Source: Stratiolaelaps scimitus (lineage: Eukaryota; Arthropoda; Arachnida; Mesostigmata; Laelapidae). From it: a stretch of DNA of 64,000 nucleotides. Position 1 is the stretch's first letter; each line of letters starts with the position of its first letter. The DNA lies in contig JABWDB010000005.1 of the NCBI GenBank assembly GCA_019614645.1, positions 19,209,001 to 19,273,000 of the forward strand, written 5' to 3'. Shown here in pieces: positions 48,270 to 59,716 of the stretch. Made by a program: the position numbers and the translations under genes. The notes under the pieces are model-generated. The model saw only the letters and a list, made by a program, of their open reading frames with translations. It searched no databases and had not been told where the DNA came from.

Positions 48270-50373
48270 GTTTGGCTCAACAACGAATCGCTGCACTGTG
48301 TCAGCCCCGTTGGTCTGTCGAATGGAAACAACAAAGTGGATCCTCTTTTGGCCGAAGTTCGACCGTTTGATTGTGGGAACCCCCTGCACTTCGACGGACG
48401 TCGGATGGGCCTTCCTGGGTCGTCCCAGGTTAGGTTGGACGTGTGGCAAAGAGCGGAACTCCGACGCCTTCATGTCTACCTCGCCCACTCCAAGGCAGCA
48501 TTCTACTCACAGCCGAACGTCACCGTTAAACGGGATCAGCACCAAACATCAGAGGGCGGCGGTGGCGTCGGCGGCGCTACTGGGGGCGCAGCCAACAGCC
48601 ATCGGCCGTATCAGCCACAAGAACAGCCACAGAACGGCAAAGGTTTGTTGCTTCTATACATCGCTGAGATCCGAATGAACGCAGCAGAATAGGGTTTCTG
48701 AACCCGTCTTTGTCTCACTTATCCGTTTCCGTAGTAAAACAGCCTTATCATAACGTCATATATAGGTAACGGCACGCGTTGACCCTAGCTAGCTGACACA
48801 TACCGAAGTTAAGAAGAATATGGGATGGTTCGCGGCGCCGACGTCTGTACGAACGGGATCCCGTCAATCGGACATTGCGCTAGTCATATTCTCAAGATAA
48901 AGGAGAGACGGTTAGTTTAATTCAACGGCAGGTGATGGAGAACCATCTTGCTTCTGTCTGCAAGTTACAGCCAACGAACGTTTGAAGCAGTGTACTATGA
49001 TATATTGTTGCTGACTGGATGATTAGGGAAAGGTTATCGACAATTCGGGCCCTTCGGTTCCTAGATTCCTAATGATTTTACCTCTGGTGGCAGCTGCTTC
49101 AGCTGGGCGTAACAGTAATTAGAAATGCGTTTCGTGTCTCGCACAGCATTCGCTATCTTTGTATTGTATAGTGCGCATGGCGCTCCCGGAAAGGTCCCTG
49201 AACCAGATTAGACAGTTGTTGTGGGGAATCTGCCAGAATTGCTATATGCTGTTAAAAATGTCTGACGCTTGTGGTAACACTTCACTCAATCGGGAATTCA
49301 GCAGTAGTTCGTTTGTATTCACGACGTATGAGCTTCTATGTATGTAACCAAACTAACGTGAACCTACCCATCGCCGTGATCACTTCCGATGCGCGAGATA
49401 ATCGAGGTACACGAGGTGATATCGGTGTGTACTTATCCGGCATTTTGGAGGGCCTCCGTCCAGCAAAAATCCCTATCCATCGTCGAAGGCGCAACAGCGA
49501 ATAGCTCTCCTACGAAATATCCTCTCCCCAATCGAGCATAGCGATTCAAGTGAACTTAATACGATCACATTAGTTCATGAATTATTTGTTCAGATAACTT
49601 ATAATTCGTCGCCTTCTTCCACATCACTCCTTGTGGGTTTAATTAGCTATTTAGCTAATTTTTGAGAATCAATCGTATATTTGCATAAATCACCTGCATG
49701 CACCATCCCGCCAGTGGACTCGTCAGCCAGTCTTCTTGACGTCTATCTGCGCGAGGCGGACGCAATTCGGGCGGAACTCGCCGTCTGGGCTGATGTCGAA
49801 GGCAGAGGCCCGTCAAGAATTACAAATACCTCACCGGGTGGCGGCGGCGGCGGCGGCGGCATCGTCGACGACGACTCAAACGCTAGCTCACAGCAACAAC
49901 AACAACAACACCAATCAGATCATATACCCTATGCGTCATACGTGGAGACGGATCAGCCGTCCTCCTCGGCCGCCGGCTGCATTGAGTCGGAACAAGTTCT
50001 CGAAGCGTGCCTTACCATTGCAGAGAAATACTTCAACCTGGGCTTCACAGCCGGTGTCCGCTTCTGTCACGGAGCGATGCAGAGCGATTCGCATGACAGC
50101 AACGCCTTAAGTGAATCGACAAGCTCCGAAATTGTCACGGACTCTTGGGAGGGGGAGCACTTCGACGAGGGAAGCACAAGCTCGTGTGATAGCATACAAA
50201 GTAGACGCACGTCAGAGGCTGACTCGGTGCCTATCGCTCGAACGGGTGAAACCGATACTCGTAGATCGTCCGAAGAGCGTCTCCGATGTGAAGCGTGGCC
50301 TCTGCTACATGGCACAACGACATCAGCAGCAGCAGTATGTGGTTGTGATAGCGCGAGTAACATTGGTCACGAG
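48270..50373 (+). CDS. Unrecognised protein, two internal exons (partial gene)
   Basis: Two plus-strand exons fit together: 48270-48642 (acceptor ctag, entering in phase 0, leaving in phase 1 at AAAG/GTTTGT) and 49715-50373 (acceptor cgccag, completing a Val codon, leaving at GAG/GTAGGC in phase 0). Seen: exon A encodes LLAEVRPFDCGNPLHFDGR and VWQRAELRRLHVYLAHSKAA, ending in a Gly-rich and Gln-rich linker. Exon B encodes SLLDVYLREADAIRAELAVW, a run of eight Gly, an acidic DDD, a poly-Gln stretch, then LEACLTIAEKYFNLGF and a long Ser/Glu-rich low-complexity end. The ordered stretches look helical and the rest disordered. I do not recognise the family. Neither a start nor a stop exon is established; earlier and later exons are listed separately. 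The last 260 bases of exon B are also open in a second frame, so its 3' part is less certain. Confidence 0.5.
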
Positions 50374-50625
50374 GTAGGCTGTTTGTTATTGGTTCTACTC
50401 TACCGTAAACCTGTGGGCTAGTTGGCACAATAGATTCATTTTCACATGTGGCTATTATCGTTATTTTTATTAATTATCTTAAGCAATACGTTTGCAAGAT
50501 ACAAACGTGGAAACACCGAATTAGGTGACGAATCCACTCAAAAAAACGCAAGAATCGGCGGGCTTTGGATGATTTGGGGCAGAATGACACTCGTTAGCAA
50601 ATACACATCATCATTGTTTTATCAG

Positions 50626-50775
50626 GTTTTTCTGAAAAATCAAATAGCTATCACCGGCGTTATTGTCCTCTGTCAAGTTTGTCCACAAGGTCAATGCACT
50701 ACATTTTCCCAAGGTACTCTTGAATTCGTTGTTGCTGGTAGTGCCGTCAACCGTTATCCAATCGCGTCCATGATG
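50626..50775 (+). CDS. Ambiguous exon downstream of the unrecognised gene
   Basis: A 150-base open segment after acceptor tttatcag, followed by ATG/GTATAA, would continue the preceding phase 0 and encode KNQIAITGVIVLCQVCPQGQ. The opposite strand is also open from an acceptor near 50781 down to 50611 and reads HGRDWITVDGTTSNNEF, which looks at least as protein-like. I cannot decide the strand. Either may be chance. Confidence 0.18.
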
Positions 50776-52200
50776 GTATAAACCTGTATAGGAACATCTG
50801 CACATAAGTACACAAAACAAATTCAAAAGTAGTTAACTGTGATCCTGCAAAATCGATTTCGTCTGTCTCTCTGTTCGTCTCTCAAAGAGCCGCGTACTGC
50901 CGAAATCGACGGTTTGGCGTGGCGGCAGCTCACCCACCCTTCTGAGGTCAACGGAGCATAAGCGGCGAAGTTTATGATAATTCGATTGCACGCAGATGGC
51001 TCCGTATGGAAACATAGGCCTACTGTGTGTACATGGCTTTTTTTAAATTCGGGATGGATTTCGGGCATCGTTTCGTGTCGGCAAATGCGGGCGGAAGTGC
51101 TGGCAAGCGTATATCGTTGATTGAATAAACTTAGTTGCGTAAACAACCTGAAAGGCGGCGAATGGCTGTCATTTAATTAGTGACAATTAGTGACGGAATA
51201 GCGTCATCAACAGGAGGGAGTCGTATCGCAATTGGATAGTCGTATGTTCAATGCTTGTGATCGGCGGGCGTCGATACTTGGAAGTAGAAAAACACTAGAC
51301 GGGCAGGTACATTACATGTAAATTTTTGTTGGATATGATCTTGGTGCCAAACAGAATGAAGGCCGGAGATGTTAAGGAGAATTTATCAGAATAATAATGA
51401 CCGAAGAAATGTTAGGAAGTAAAAATAATAACAACGTTTCTATTCACCATTACAACGTGTATCAAGCTGAGACAGACGTTTCTAATATTAGTATAAATAA
51501 CACAAATCTATAGAAACCTACATTGATAAATATAAAGGGCAATTCGCGACAAAAGTGACGCCACATCTTGCTAGAATAATTTCACACACTATATAGCCGC
51601 TCCTACACTAATTTCAACAGACCGCTCAAGGATACAACTTGAGCATAAGTTGCAATTTTCATACATCAATACGAACGGGTTGACAAAGAGGCTAGGCATC
51701 GACCTAGTCCTGAACTGAGAAGTCAAGATATTCCATTGTATCGGTTCCCGCTAGGTTAACTGTTGTCGACTATTCAAGCAATAGTTGAATATGGTGCAGC
51801 CCTGTAGTTTACAAGTATTGCGAGGTCGTCATTACCTATATTCGCATATATACGTTGCGTGATGCTGCTAACGGCAGATACCAAGCAAACATTCTGACCA
51901 AAGCCTGACAGCGTGGTCGTGCGACTCACGTTGTGTAAACAATGCTCACGTCGGTGGCTTCCTAAGACGCACCGAAGGTCTCGTTGCCAATGACAAGTCT
52001 AATTACTCATCAAACGCCAGTTGTGTCGAATGAACTGAATCACTTATCGGTCGGTTGAGCAGTCGACAACGGACATTCGATGCTCAAGGATTTGTTTGTT
52101 TAAACCAAAAAAATCAAGGAAACCCTGTTATATTGCCGCATTGATGTGAATCGTACTGACTTTACGATTATCGCCGCACAGAAGTCAAACGCAGTTCGAA

Positions 52201-52224
52201 GGAGATATACAAGGAGATATACAT
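52201..52224. repeat. 12-base tandem duplication
   Basis: GGAGATATACAA followed by GGAGATATACAT. Confidence 0.85.
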
Positions 52225-52461
52225 ACAAAGGAGAGATACATTGCGAGGAGATAGTTCTGCGAATACATCGTACAGGATGTCTAACAGTCGTTTCGTGGGC
52301 GCCTCCAATATTTCTGACGGGAGTGAAGTATACAATCAACAGATCTGTCGCTATTTAACAACATTTGCGGTTTCATTAGAGCCCAGTGGTTTGTCTTTGT
52401 GAAATCCTGTTGCCGACATAGTTGATACGATCTTGCCATATACGTTGACTACCGCACAACG

Positions 52462-52500
52462 AAGTTACTTAAATCTTGAGTATTAAGATTTAAGTAACTT
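52462..52500. repeat. Perfect 16-base inverted repeat
   Basis: AAGTTACTTAAATCTT at 52462-52477 pairs exactly with 52485-52500 around a 7-base loop. Confidence 0.9.
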
Positions 52501-53159
52501 AATTATTGTCTTAGTTGGATCGCATTCGATTTATCATATGTAAATACATGGATATTAACATCTCTTGTTCGAGCCGAAAACGGCTCAGCACCCCATTTTT
52601 AATATATTACATTAAGATAATTTCACACATAGAGAGTATCAGTAACTCGTAGTCGAATGTTGGCCAACTGAACAGGAATAATTGAGTATTGAATGTAAAA
52701 TGAACAGTATCGGGTCCGCGACAAGAAGGCGAACTGCAACAGGTCCAACATGTCAAAGACAACGTGTTCTAAAATATTAACTGACTCGTTATGCGCTATG
52801 TGGATTTCAGTACGTACAGCCAATGACAAGTGTTGCTCGGACACAAAAAAAACATCTTTTTTTCAAAGGGATATGTCAATTCCTACCGATATATGTGGTG
52901 GGCCTACACCGTGTCACGCCTTTGTCCCAGGTCATGGTGATATCTGATCTGGACATGACAGTAAATAGATGATCGGAAACCACCATAGACAGCTTCGAGA
53001 AGGAACGATGAATCTTGCAAGAACGCCGCCGCTTGGTCGTTGCTCGAAGAAGGAGGCTGAGACAGATGGGTAAAGACACAGGTACGTTGGGCAGTTTGTA
53101 AATAATGATTGCAACTACTCCTGTCCTAGAACAGTGCCCTAGACAGACATAGCTGAATT

Positions 53160-54177
53160 GTGATTCATGCACTAGAGAGCTAACGGAGACCCATCTCTCC
53201 GACGCCCGGGCGGGCAGGCAGACAGAGAGTGAGATTGAGAGAATAGTTTGTGACCCTTACGTCACTTCCTTTCACAGTGGGACACTAGCACGACACAGGA
53301 CTCAGCTCGCCACGCTGCGCGACCAATGGCCAAGAACAAGAAAAGTACTTCAGAAGCTGTACACCTCAGCTGCCACTGCAGCCAGCACGAGCCACGGCGA
53401 TCTATTGCTAGCTGCTATCTTTTTGCTAGGCGATGACACCCAGCTGGAGGAGTGGGTGGGCAAGCGTCATTTAAGAACGACCTCAACTGGTGATTCGGTG
53501 TCAGAACTCATTGCCCCGGAGGCCGTGTCTGTTGTACCGGCATTATTGCACTTGGCCGCGCGTTGGTGTCTCGACGCTCTACGTTGTTACGTGCTGTGTT
53601 TCCCGTCAATTCCGTAGAAGAAACGTGTCCACAGCTACAGTCGTCCAGCTGTCGTGGTATTAAACACATCAGTTTTATTATACAAGCGAACGAGGAACGT
53701 TCTTGACAGCGCGGCTGTGGCGGCAACAGCAGCAGCGGCACCTTTTTCGGCTTCTATTTTGTTTTGTTCTTCTAAGAGCGGTTATTGGCTAAACAGTTAT
53801 AATCGTTGTGCTTTAGCTTCTTGCTTATTCCACAAGCATCTATCTAGCAGATAATAAGCCAACCAGGGTGTGATGCGCCTCGCTCTTTTGTTACTACTGA
53901 TAACCAGCCCTCTCTACTAACTTAGCAAGCCAAAAGGCAAAACGAGCCTAGAAGCTTACCGGCGGGGGGTCACGTCACCAATAGTCCCCTCCCTTTCTGC
54001 CGTTGTGTGAGCACATTTCGAGAAGTGTGAGTTGTAATTGCTGTGTTGTGAAGCTCGACGTTCGCTTGGCGCTTTAAATTGCTAGGGCAGTAGGTGTACA
54101 GGTCAAAACAGATTCACTCTGCGAACCCGCCAACCCGGACACAGCTTTTCGCTAGCATCGAGTACACCTCGGGAGCA
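53160..54177. other. GC-richer 5' flank of the sHSP gene
   Basis: Short ATG frames only (for example a 36-codon one from 53326 starting MAKNKKSTSEAVHL). Likely upstream regulatory and leader DNA. Confidence 0.4.
54016..54079 (+). promoter_or_regulatory. Possible core promoter of the sHSP gene with a heat-shock-element-like site
   Basis: tTTCgaGAAg at 54016-54025 is two inverted units of a heat shock element (functional elements usually have three or more). A TATA-like TTTAAAT follows at 54073-54079, about 100 bases before the start codon, which would give a short leader. Heat control is inferred, not shown. Confidence 0.3.
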
Positions 54178-55755
54178 ATGAGCAGCACCAACAGTGAGGT
54201 CAAAGTGGTGAAGGTGTTCACAGAGCGGAGCACCACGTCGTCGTCGACGATGGGCAGCAAAAGCAGCGGCGGAGCTCCATGCGATCCTGCCACGGTCGGG
54301 CAACAGCAACAACAAACCCAATCTGGCGAGAAGACTGAACGCCGCGAATATCACAGTTTCAACGAGTTGCCACCAGATACGAGAAAGTACATCGATGAGC
54401 TGCTCGGCTCGGACGCGAGCACGAAATTCGACAACATTTCGGTTGTGAGCGAACAGACGACAAGGTTAGGAACGCTGGGAAACTCCGAACAGCGGCGAAA
54501 TCTGGGGGGGGTCTTCTTTGCTATGCCTCATCTTGCTCTAGCATGCTGCCGCCAAGAGTCGGTTAACTAAGTCGTAATAATGGGTAATGCGTAATAACAG
54601 AGACTAATAGGATTCATTTATCATTTGTATTGATTGTTTGAGTAACCTTTCTACAATATAGTCTGTTGACTCTAGTGCGTTGAGCCCAGTGGTAGTACAG
54701 AGAGCACACGGAAAACTCCCGAGCGTCTCCGAGTACTCGCGCCCTATTCGACACAACTAAATTGTGCGCTAAATAACCCGACTTTATTCTATCTACTAAT
54801 TCTATCAACTGTTCTACCAATTCTCGAATCATGTCTTCGAGGTTGAGAACTAAATACAACCGCTTGTGGGTGATGCACGATGATATTATTACGCTGGATT
54901 GGACGACGCAAGACACTCCATACGTTTCGAATCGAACGTTAGCTAAGTTACGGCTCAAAACGAAACGTTGTACGATAATATTTCGAAAATTTTAGAAATC
55001 ACCGCTTCCAATTTTTTCATTTTTCTCGTAAATTGGTATCCTATGCAAACCTAGAAGAATACTTATAAATAAAAGGCTCATGTGCAACTAAAAACTTCGA
55101 AACAAAAGCAATTTCCGAAGATTGTTTTGTTTAGATTTTAATTTTGTTAAGGCGAATGACAAAGTCTTTACTCAAAGGGGCCTTGCCTTTGACTCGAACG
55201 CCGAGAAGGTCCTGTCTAATGTAGCCAACTACGTAACACTATGATCTATCTTCCCATTCACACCAGTGTCCCCATTTGAATACCATATGAAAAGATGGTT
55301 CCCAACAGTCGTGAAAGACGTTACCCTTCTTTGCGTCTATGAACAATGAGATTTTTTATGAACGCCATGTGATTGACATGAGCCATTTTTAAGAATGAAA
55401 TAGGGATAAAACTCTTCGTCATCTGGTTGTTCTAAGCGATGGATGGGTACTGTTGGCTGCTGAGCGAAATAAGAACAGGGCCTAGCATTTTCGTGTTGAG
55501 GAGGAGCCCATTTTTGTTCATCTTTTCCTTTTGCATCTCGCCAATGTGTGATGTCATTAAAGTCGTGACCACTTGGTCCTGCCTGTGTTTACCCATACAC
55601 CGAAACGTCACCTTCGTAATCAACCGTATCGTAAACACTGCTACTGGTACTCACTGTCGAGACTGTGGCTGATGTGTTCGGAGATACGAGGTCGTTTGTA
55701 GATGTTGCTTTACGGCCGTCTTGCTGCGCGCGGGAGTTATGTAAACAGATTCAGA

Positions 55756-55795
<40 letters not shown>

Positions 55796-58625
55796 GTGGG
55801 ATGTACGTGCATACAGTGAGCAACCAGTGCAAGGCCACCTATGAAATTATGCTGATAAGACCTCGGTAGGCCACGGTCGCATCTCGGGCACGCTCGCTCA
55901 ACTCGGCCAAGAACCCTACTGAGTTCGGGCTGGGAACTGCCAATTTGCAACCACCAGTTGTACCAGACCTTCTTCTCCTGCGCAGTCCGCTCTTTCACTG
56001 TCCGCGCGAGCTCACCACTCTGACAGTCGGCCAATGGCACGCACACCACATGATGCCGCATTGGCAGCATTTTCTTCAATCGAGCAGCAGTAGCAGCTAC
56101 TGAGCTCGTGCAGACACCGTGGGCGGCCTTGGCCAACCGAGAGCTTAGATGGCTTAGACAGACCGAGCAGACAGAAAGAATGCTATAGAACGGAGTCTGG
56201 CCCTAACCTAGGAAGATTGCAGCAGCAGCAGCGAAGACCAGCATCGATAGTTCCTTCCTTTTCGCCCTGGTAGCCAATGCCCCTAAGCAGTTGTTGTTTG
56301 TACTATAGCGCCTCTTTCCTGTCAAGCTCGCTAGAATCAACGGCTGGCTAGCACCTCTGGTCCAAAGCGCTGCATCTTATCGGTAGGCGGAACGACTTCG
56401 AGGGCCATTTCAGCCACATAACCGACTGCAAACCCACTAGAGAGTAGTGACCGCCGCCCGCCGCCGTGGTGTTCTCCGCGCGAAACATTCTCGAATTTAT
56501 TTTGGCCGATAGTAATAGACGATACTTGCTGAAGTCTGTCCCACAGCTAATCTGTATAGTGACGTAGCTGTTGCAGCAGCACTAATCTGTGATCTGACTG
56601 TGAGTGTCGAGTGACAGTACGTGGCCTATGGGACACTGAATTGAGATTCAAATTTAGTGACAGACACATCGGTATATACGGCATCACAACGAGCTGTTGA
56701 AAGTTCAGCCCTACTGCAAGACTATTGTGGACCTTGCCACAAAGGTTGACTCAGTTAGAATATTCGTAAACAACAGGGACAACCTTCATATTATTATCTC
56801 ACGTTTGAAGGGCTGCGTTATCGCAGAAAAACAGATCTGCAAATCCCGCGCCGAGCCTCACTACCTAATTCTTGGACTACAACATTCTGACACCGCGTTC
56901 GATTTGGAGAATGTGTGTGGCTGCGCTAAATAAATACCTGAACGAATAATAATCATCTGCGATCGGTGTTCCTGACGTGAACAGTGTTAACATCAGCAAC
57001 AGGCGTATCTACTTCATTTTCATTGCTTCAATCATTTTTTCACTAATTTCTAGCGAAGCGGCTAGTTAACATAACGCGTTAAGAGTGCCAGCACTATACA
57101 TACATACTTTGAATTTCGACCAAAGTGAATCGGCTGACAAATATCTGAGAACCATGCTCGGCAGGTACTCCCAGCCCGAAGTGCGTGTCGTGAACATTAG
57201 CCATAAGAAAGTTGTTGAAGAGAATCGACAAATCCCGGTACTCGACGAACGCACGATGTCATCCCAAGAGACGACTCAACAAAAACAATCGTCTTCATCC
57301 CAGGACAACACGTACAAGGTAGGCAGATTTGAACGAATCGTGTTATGGACGTCGATTTTTCGAGATGGCCCATTTCGTTGCTTGCAAAAAATATAACGCC
57401 AGTACGGCTGACATGGGTATACTTGTCTGTCCCGCTTGAGTCTACGCGGCCAGAGATAACACTTCCAGAATGTTGTTCATTGACTCTCAACATGTGGGGA
57501 CTTGTTCCATTATATCGTGACAATGTGTTAAAATGATAATTATATTGTGCTTATTGAGAGAAATTAATCATTGGGAGTTCATTGCTACTTGGCTACAGCT
57601 GGTTACAGAGGAGGCTCTTCTGGATAACCACCATTCCACCTGCACTTTCACGTTTAAGAGACCTAACATCCATGAGCGCCAAATGAACGTCTGGCTTAGC
57701 TATGTAGCCTCTGACCATCGATAACTTGGCGTGATAATGATTTGGATCTTCTCTTCTGTTCCCGTTGCGGATGTAGTACGGAAATAACATTTGACCGACT
57801 ATTAACGAATTTAGCAAGTCCGAAAAATGCAAAATGAACAGTGCACGCAACAGGGTCACGAAAAATAAGAAGACTGTTCACAAATCGCATATGGAATAGA
57901 TTTTAGTAAAACCCTTAACGCTACCTGCCCCTCCCCCCGGTACAATTTGGTAAAAACTTGCAATCTCGCCCATTCGCTTTTAATAGAACTTGCAATCTCA
58001 CCATTTGCAGGAGGAGACCAAAACGTTTTCGAAGGATATGCTCGATCAGCTTCCAGATGAATGCAAAAAATACGTCAATGACTTCATGCAGACACAGGGT
58101 AGGTTGAATTGATTTAAATCGCTCCCCTCCGCCCCCAATCTCTGTTGTCCGGATTTAGTTGCATGCATTTGGCGCACGGAGAAGCGAATTCTCACTTCGA
58201 GTCGGCTTGATTGCTCGACTGTGGACACTCACATAGGGAGGCTTCGCACGATGCTAGGTTATAGTTGAGGTAGGAGATTAAATATAATCGCGAGGGCGGC
58301 GGTAGTGTACCCTGCTATGGGTACCCGTCGGCGAAGTATTTGTATTTGGTACCTTATTGGCGGTTGCACACGTTGAATTGTTAATATAGATTAAGTCCAA
58401 CAAACGAATGCAGAATATCTATATATATATATATCTATTGGTTAACATTGGTGTTGTAAGACCTACTGTTTGCTCTGACGTATATAATCGTACAAGTTTT
58501 CGCGTAGATTTTACTGAAGGCTCGCATTAAAACAAACAATTGTATTACAAAGTTTCTCGTTGATATCGTCCATCAGTTCCGAACAATCGCGGATCTACCT
58601 ATCTTACTAAAGTGTTTGGATTTCA

Positions 58626-58658
<33 letters not shown>

Positions 58659-59716
58659 GAGCAAGTTTATAATGAAATATGTATACTAGTTGCGAGCTTT
58701 TGCCACGTTATGACAGGGATGCAAAACAAGAACATCGAGCACGTGACCGTTCACACAACGAGGGAAAACAGTACAACAAGTGGATATACCAACGATATTC
58801 CCGACCTTCAGGTACAGTTTATCCTAAATTAGCGTATGTTTGACTTGCTGGCCATAACCCTGATTTGACGGATAGTAATCGGCGTTTTTAGCAGCCCAAA
58901 AAGTAGGAGGATTAATTTATACTAAAACGAACAACGTTTAAGCAATTCAAGTTACTGCAGAAGCTCGCAAAAGAATGTGTGACAATGTCTAAATTAAATA
59001 TAGCCCTCCATGACCGGGTCGATGCAAGAACTTGATAAGCACTCGCTTGACGAACGGTCACATTCATCTGCTTTACCACATCACAGGTAAAGAACTGCCT
59101 CCAGTCGCACGATAAAATCGTCGTTGAAATTGATGCATCAGGATTTTCCGCTGAGGACATCTCCATGAAGGTAAGAGGGGCAAATGTCATCAAAACAGAC
59201 AATGATATCTCCAACCGTCGTTCGGTCCCGCACAACTGGATTTCATGGTCGTGAAATATTGAATATATTACGAAGTTAGTAATTTCGTCCTACCTTTTAC
59301 TACATGCCACTGGCAACAGGATTGATTGCCTGACGGAAGGATCACGTGCCCGACTGGGCTACCCACTCCACCCCTGTTAAATTCAACGTAAAACCCATAA
59401 TTTGAAGTGTCAAGTAGCCACTCATCATTCATTGTTACAGCTTGGGAACGCTAGCAACTCTCGGTATGACCTTATACTCGTTTAACAGGTGAGCGGACGC
59501 AACCTTGTTATCCAGGGCCGGAAAGAGGGGCCTGACCCGCGTGACCCCGCGACCACGCTACGAAAGGAACTCAAGAGGGATATCGTTATGCCGCCCGGCG
59601 TCGACGCCGCCCACATCACCTGTTCACTCTGCGCCAACAGCGGAAGGTTGACAGTGACAATTCCGTTCCCGCAACCGGCCGGTGGCGAGTACACCATCCC
59701 GATCAAGACGGTCTGA
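54178..59716 (+). CDS. Small heat shock protein (alpha-crystallin domain) with modular N-terminal half, 6 exons
   Basis: Plus-strand gene with coding exons 54178-54464, about 57084-57318, 58011-58098, 58717-58811, 59087-59170 and 59489-59716 (TGA). Phases agree throughout (2, 0, 1, 0, 0). The start ATG at 54178 has G at -3 and follows an in-frame stop. Seen: the last two exons encode an alpha-crystallin fold, with KIVVEIDASGFSAEDISMK, then SGRNLVIQGRKEG, a core LRKELKRDIVMPPGVD and the strand SGRLTVTIPFPQ; the tail is short (YTIPIKTV). Before the domain, exons 1, 2 and 3-4 each carry a Tyr-centred module such as LPPDTRKYIDELL, SADKYLRTMLGRY and LPDECKKYVNDFM, followed by a beta-like stretch (NISVVSEQTT, VRVVNISHKKVV, NIEHVTVHTT), separated by Ser/Gln-rich linkers. 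Family knowledge: sHSPs are ATP-independent holdase chaperones that oligomerise through this domain. The repeats are not usual for the family. The acceptor of exon 2 is uncertain: 57084 or 57126 both fit the phase. Confidence 0.86.
55651..56070 (-). CDS. Antisense open frame inside the first sHSP intron
   Basis: From ATG at 56070 the minus strand is open for 139 codons to a stop at 55651, and the frame is open further upstream to about 56136. The first two thirds use many G/C-ending codons and read MLPMRHHVVCVPLADCQSGE, then KVWYNWWLQIGSSQPELSRV; it then runs through an (AT)n microsatellite as alternating Tyr and Ile. It lies in a GC-rich island, which makes long open frames more likely by chance. 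Could be a nested gene, a minus-strand exon or an artefact. Confidence 0.25.
55759..55793. repeat. (AT)n microsatellite in the sHSP intron
   Basis: About 17 AT units, inside a GC-rich island. Confidence 0.9.
58418..58657. repeat. Two (AT)n tracts in the third sHSP intron
   Basis: AT runs at about 58419-58433 and 58628-58657; the second ends some 60 bases before the next exon. Confidence 0.9.

Larger units (their letters stand above)
50780..53160. other. Spacer
   Basis: Inverted repeat 52462-52500 and tandem duplication 52201-52224; no supported exon. Confidence 0.5.
54465..57083 (+). other. First intron of the sHSP gene
   Basis: 2.6 kb with a GC-rich island at about 55.64-56.62 kb, an AT microsatellite and the antisense open frame. 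A plus-strand 78-codon frame (56697-56933) has no matching splice phase. Confidence 0.6.

Noticed and set aside
56697..56933. 78-codon plus-strand frame as an extra sHSP exon
   Set aside because: No acceptor/donor pair fits the phase between exons 1 and 2, and its content does not resemble the repeat module.
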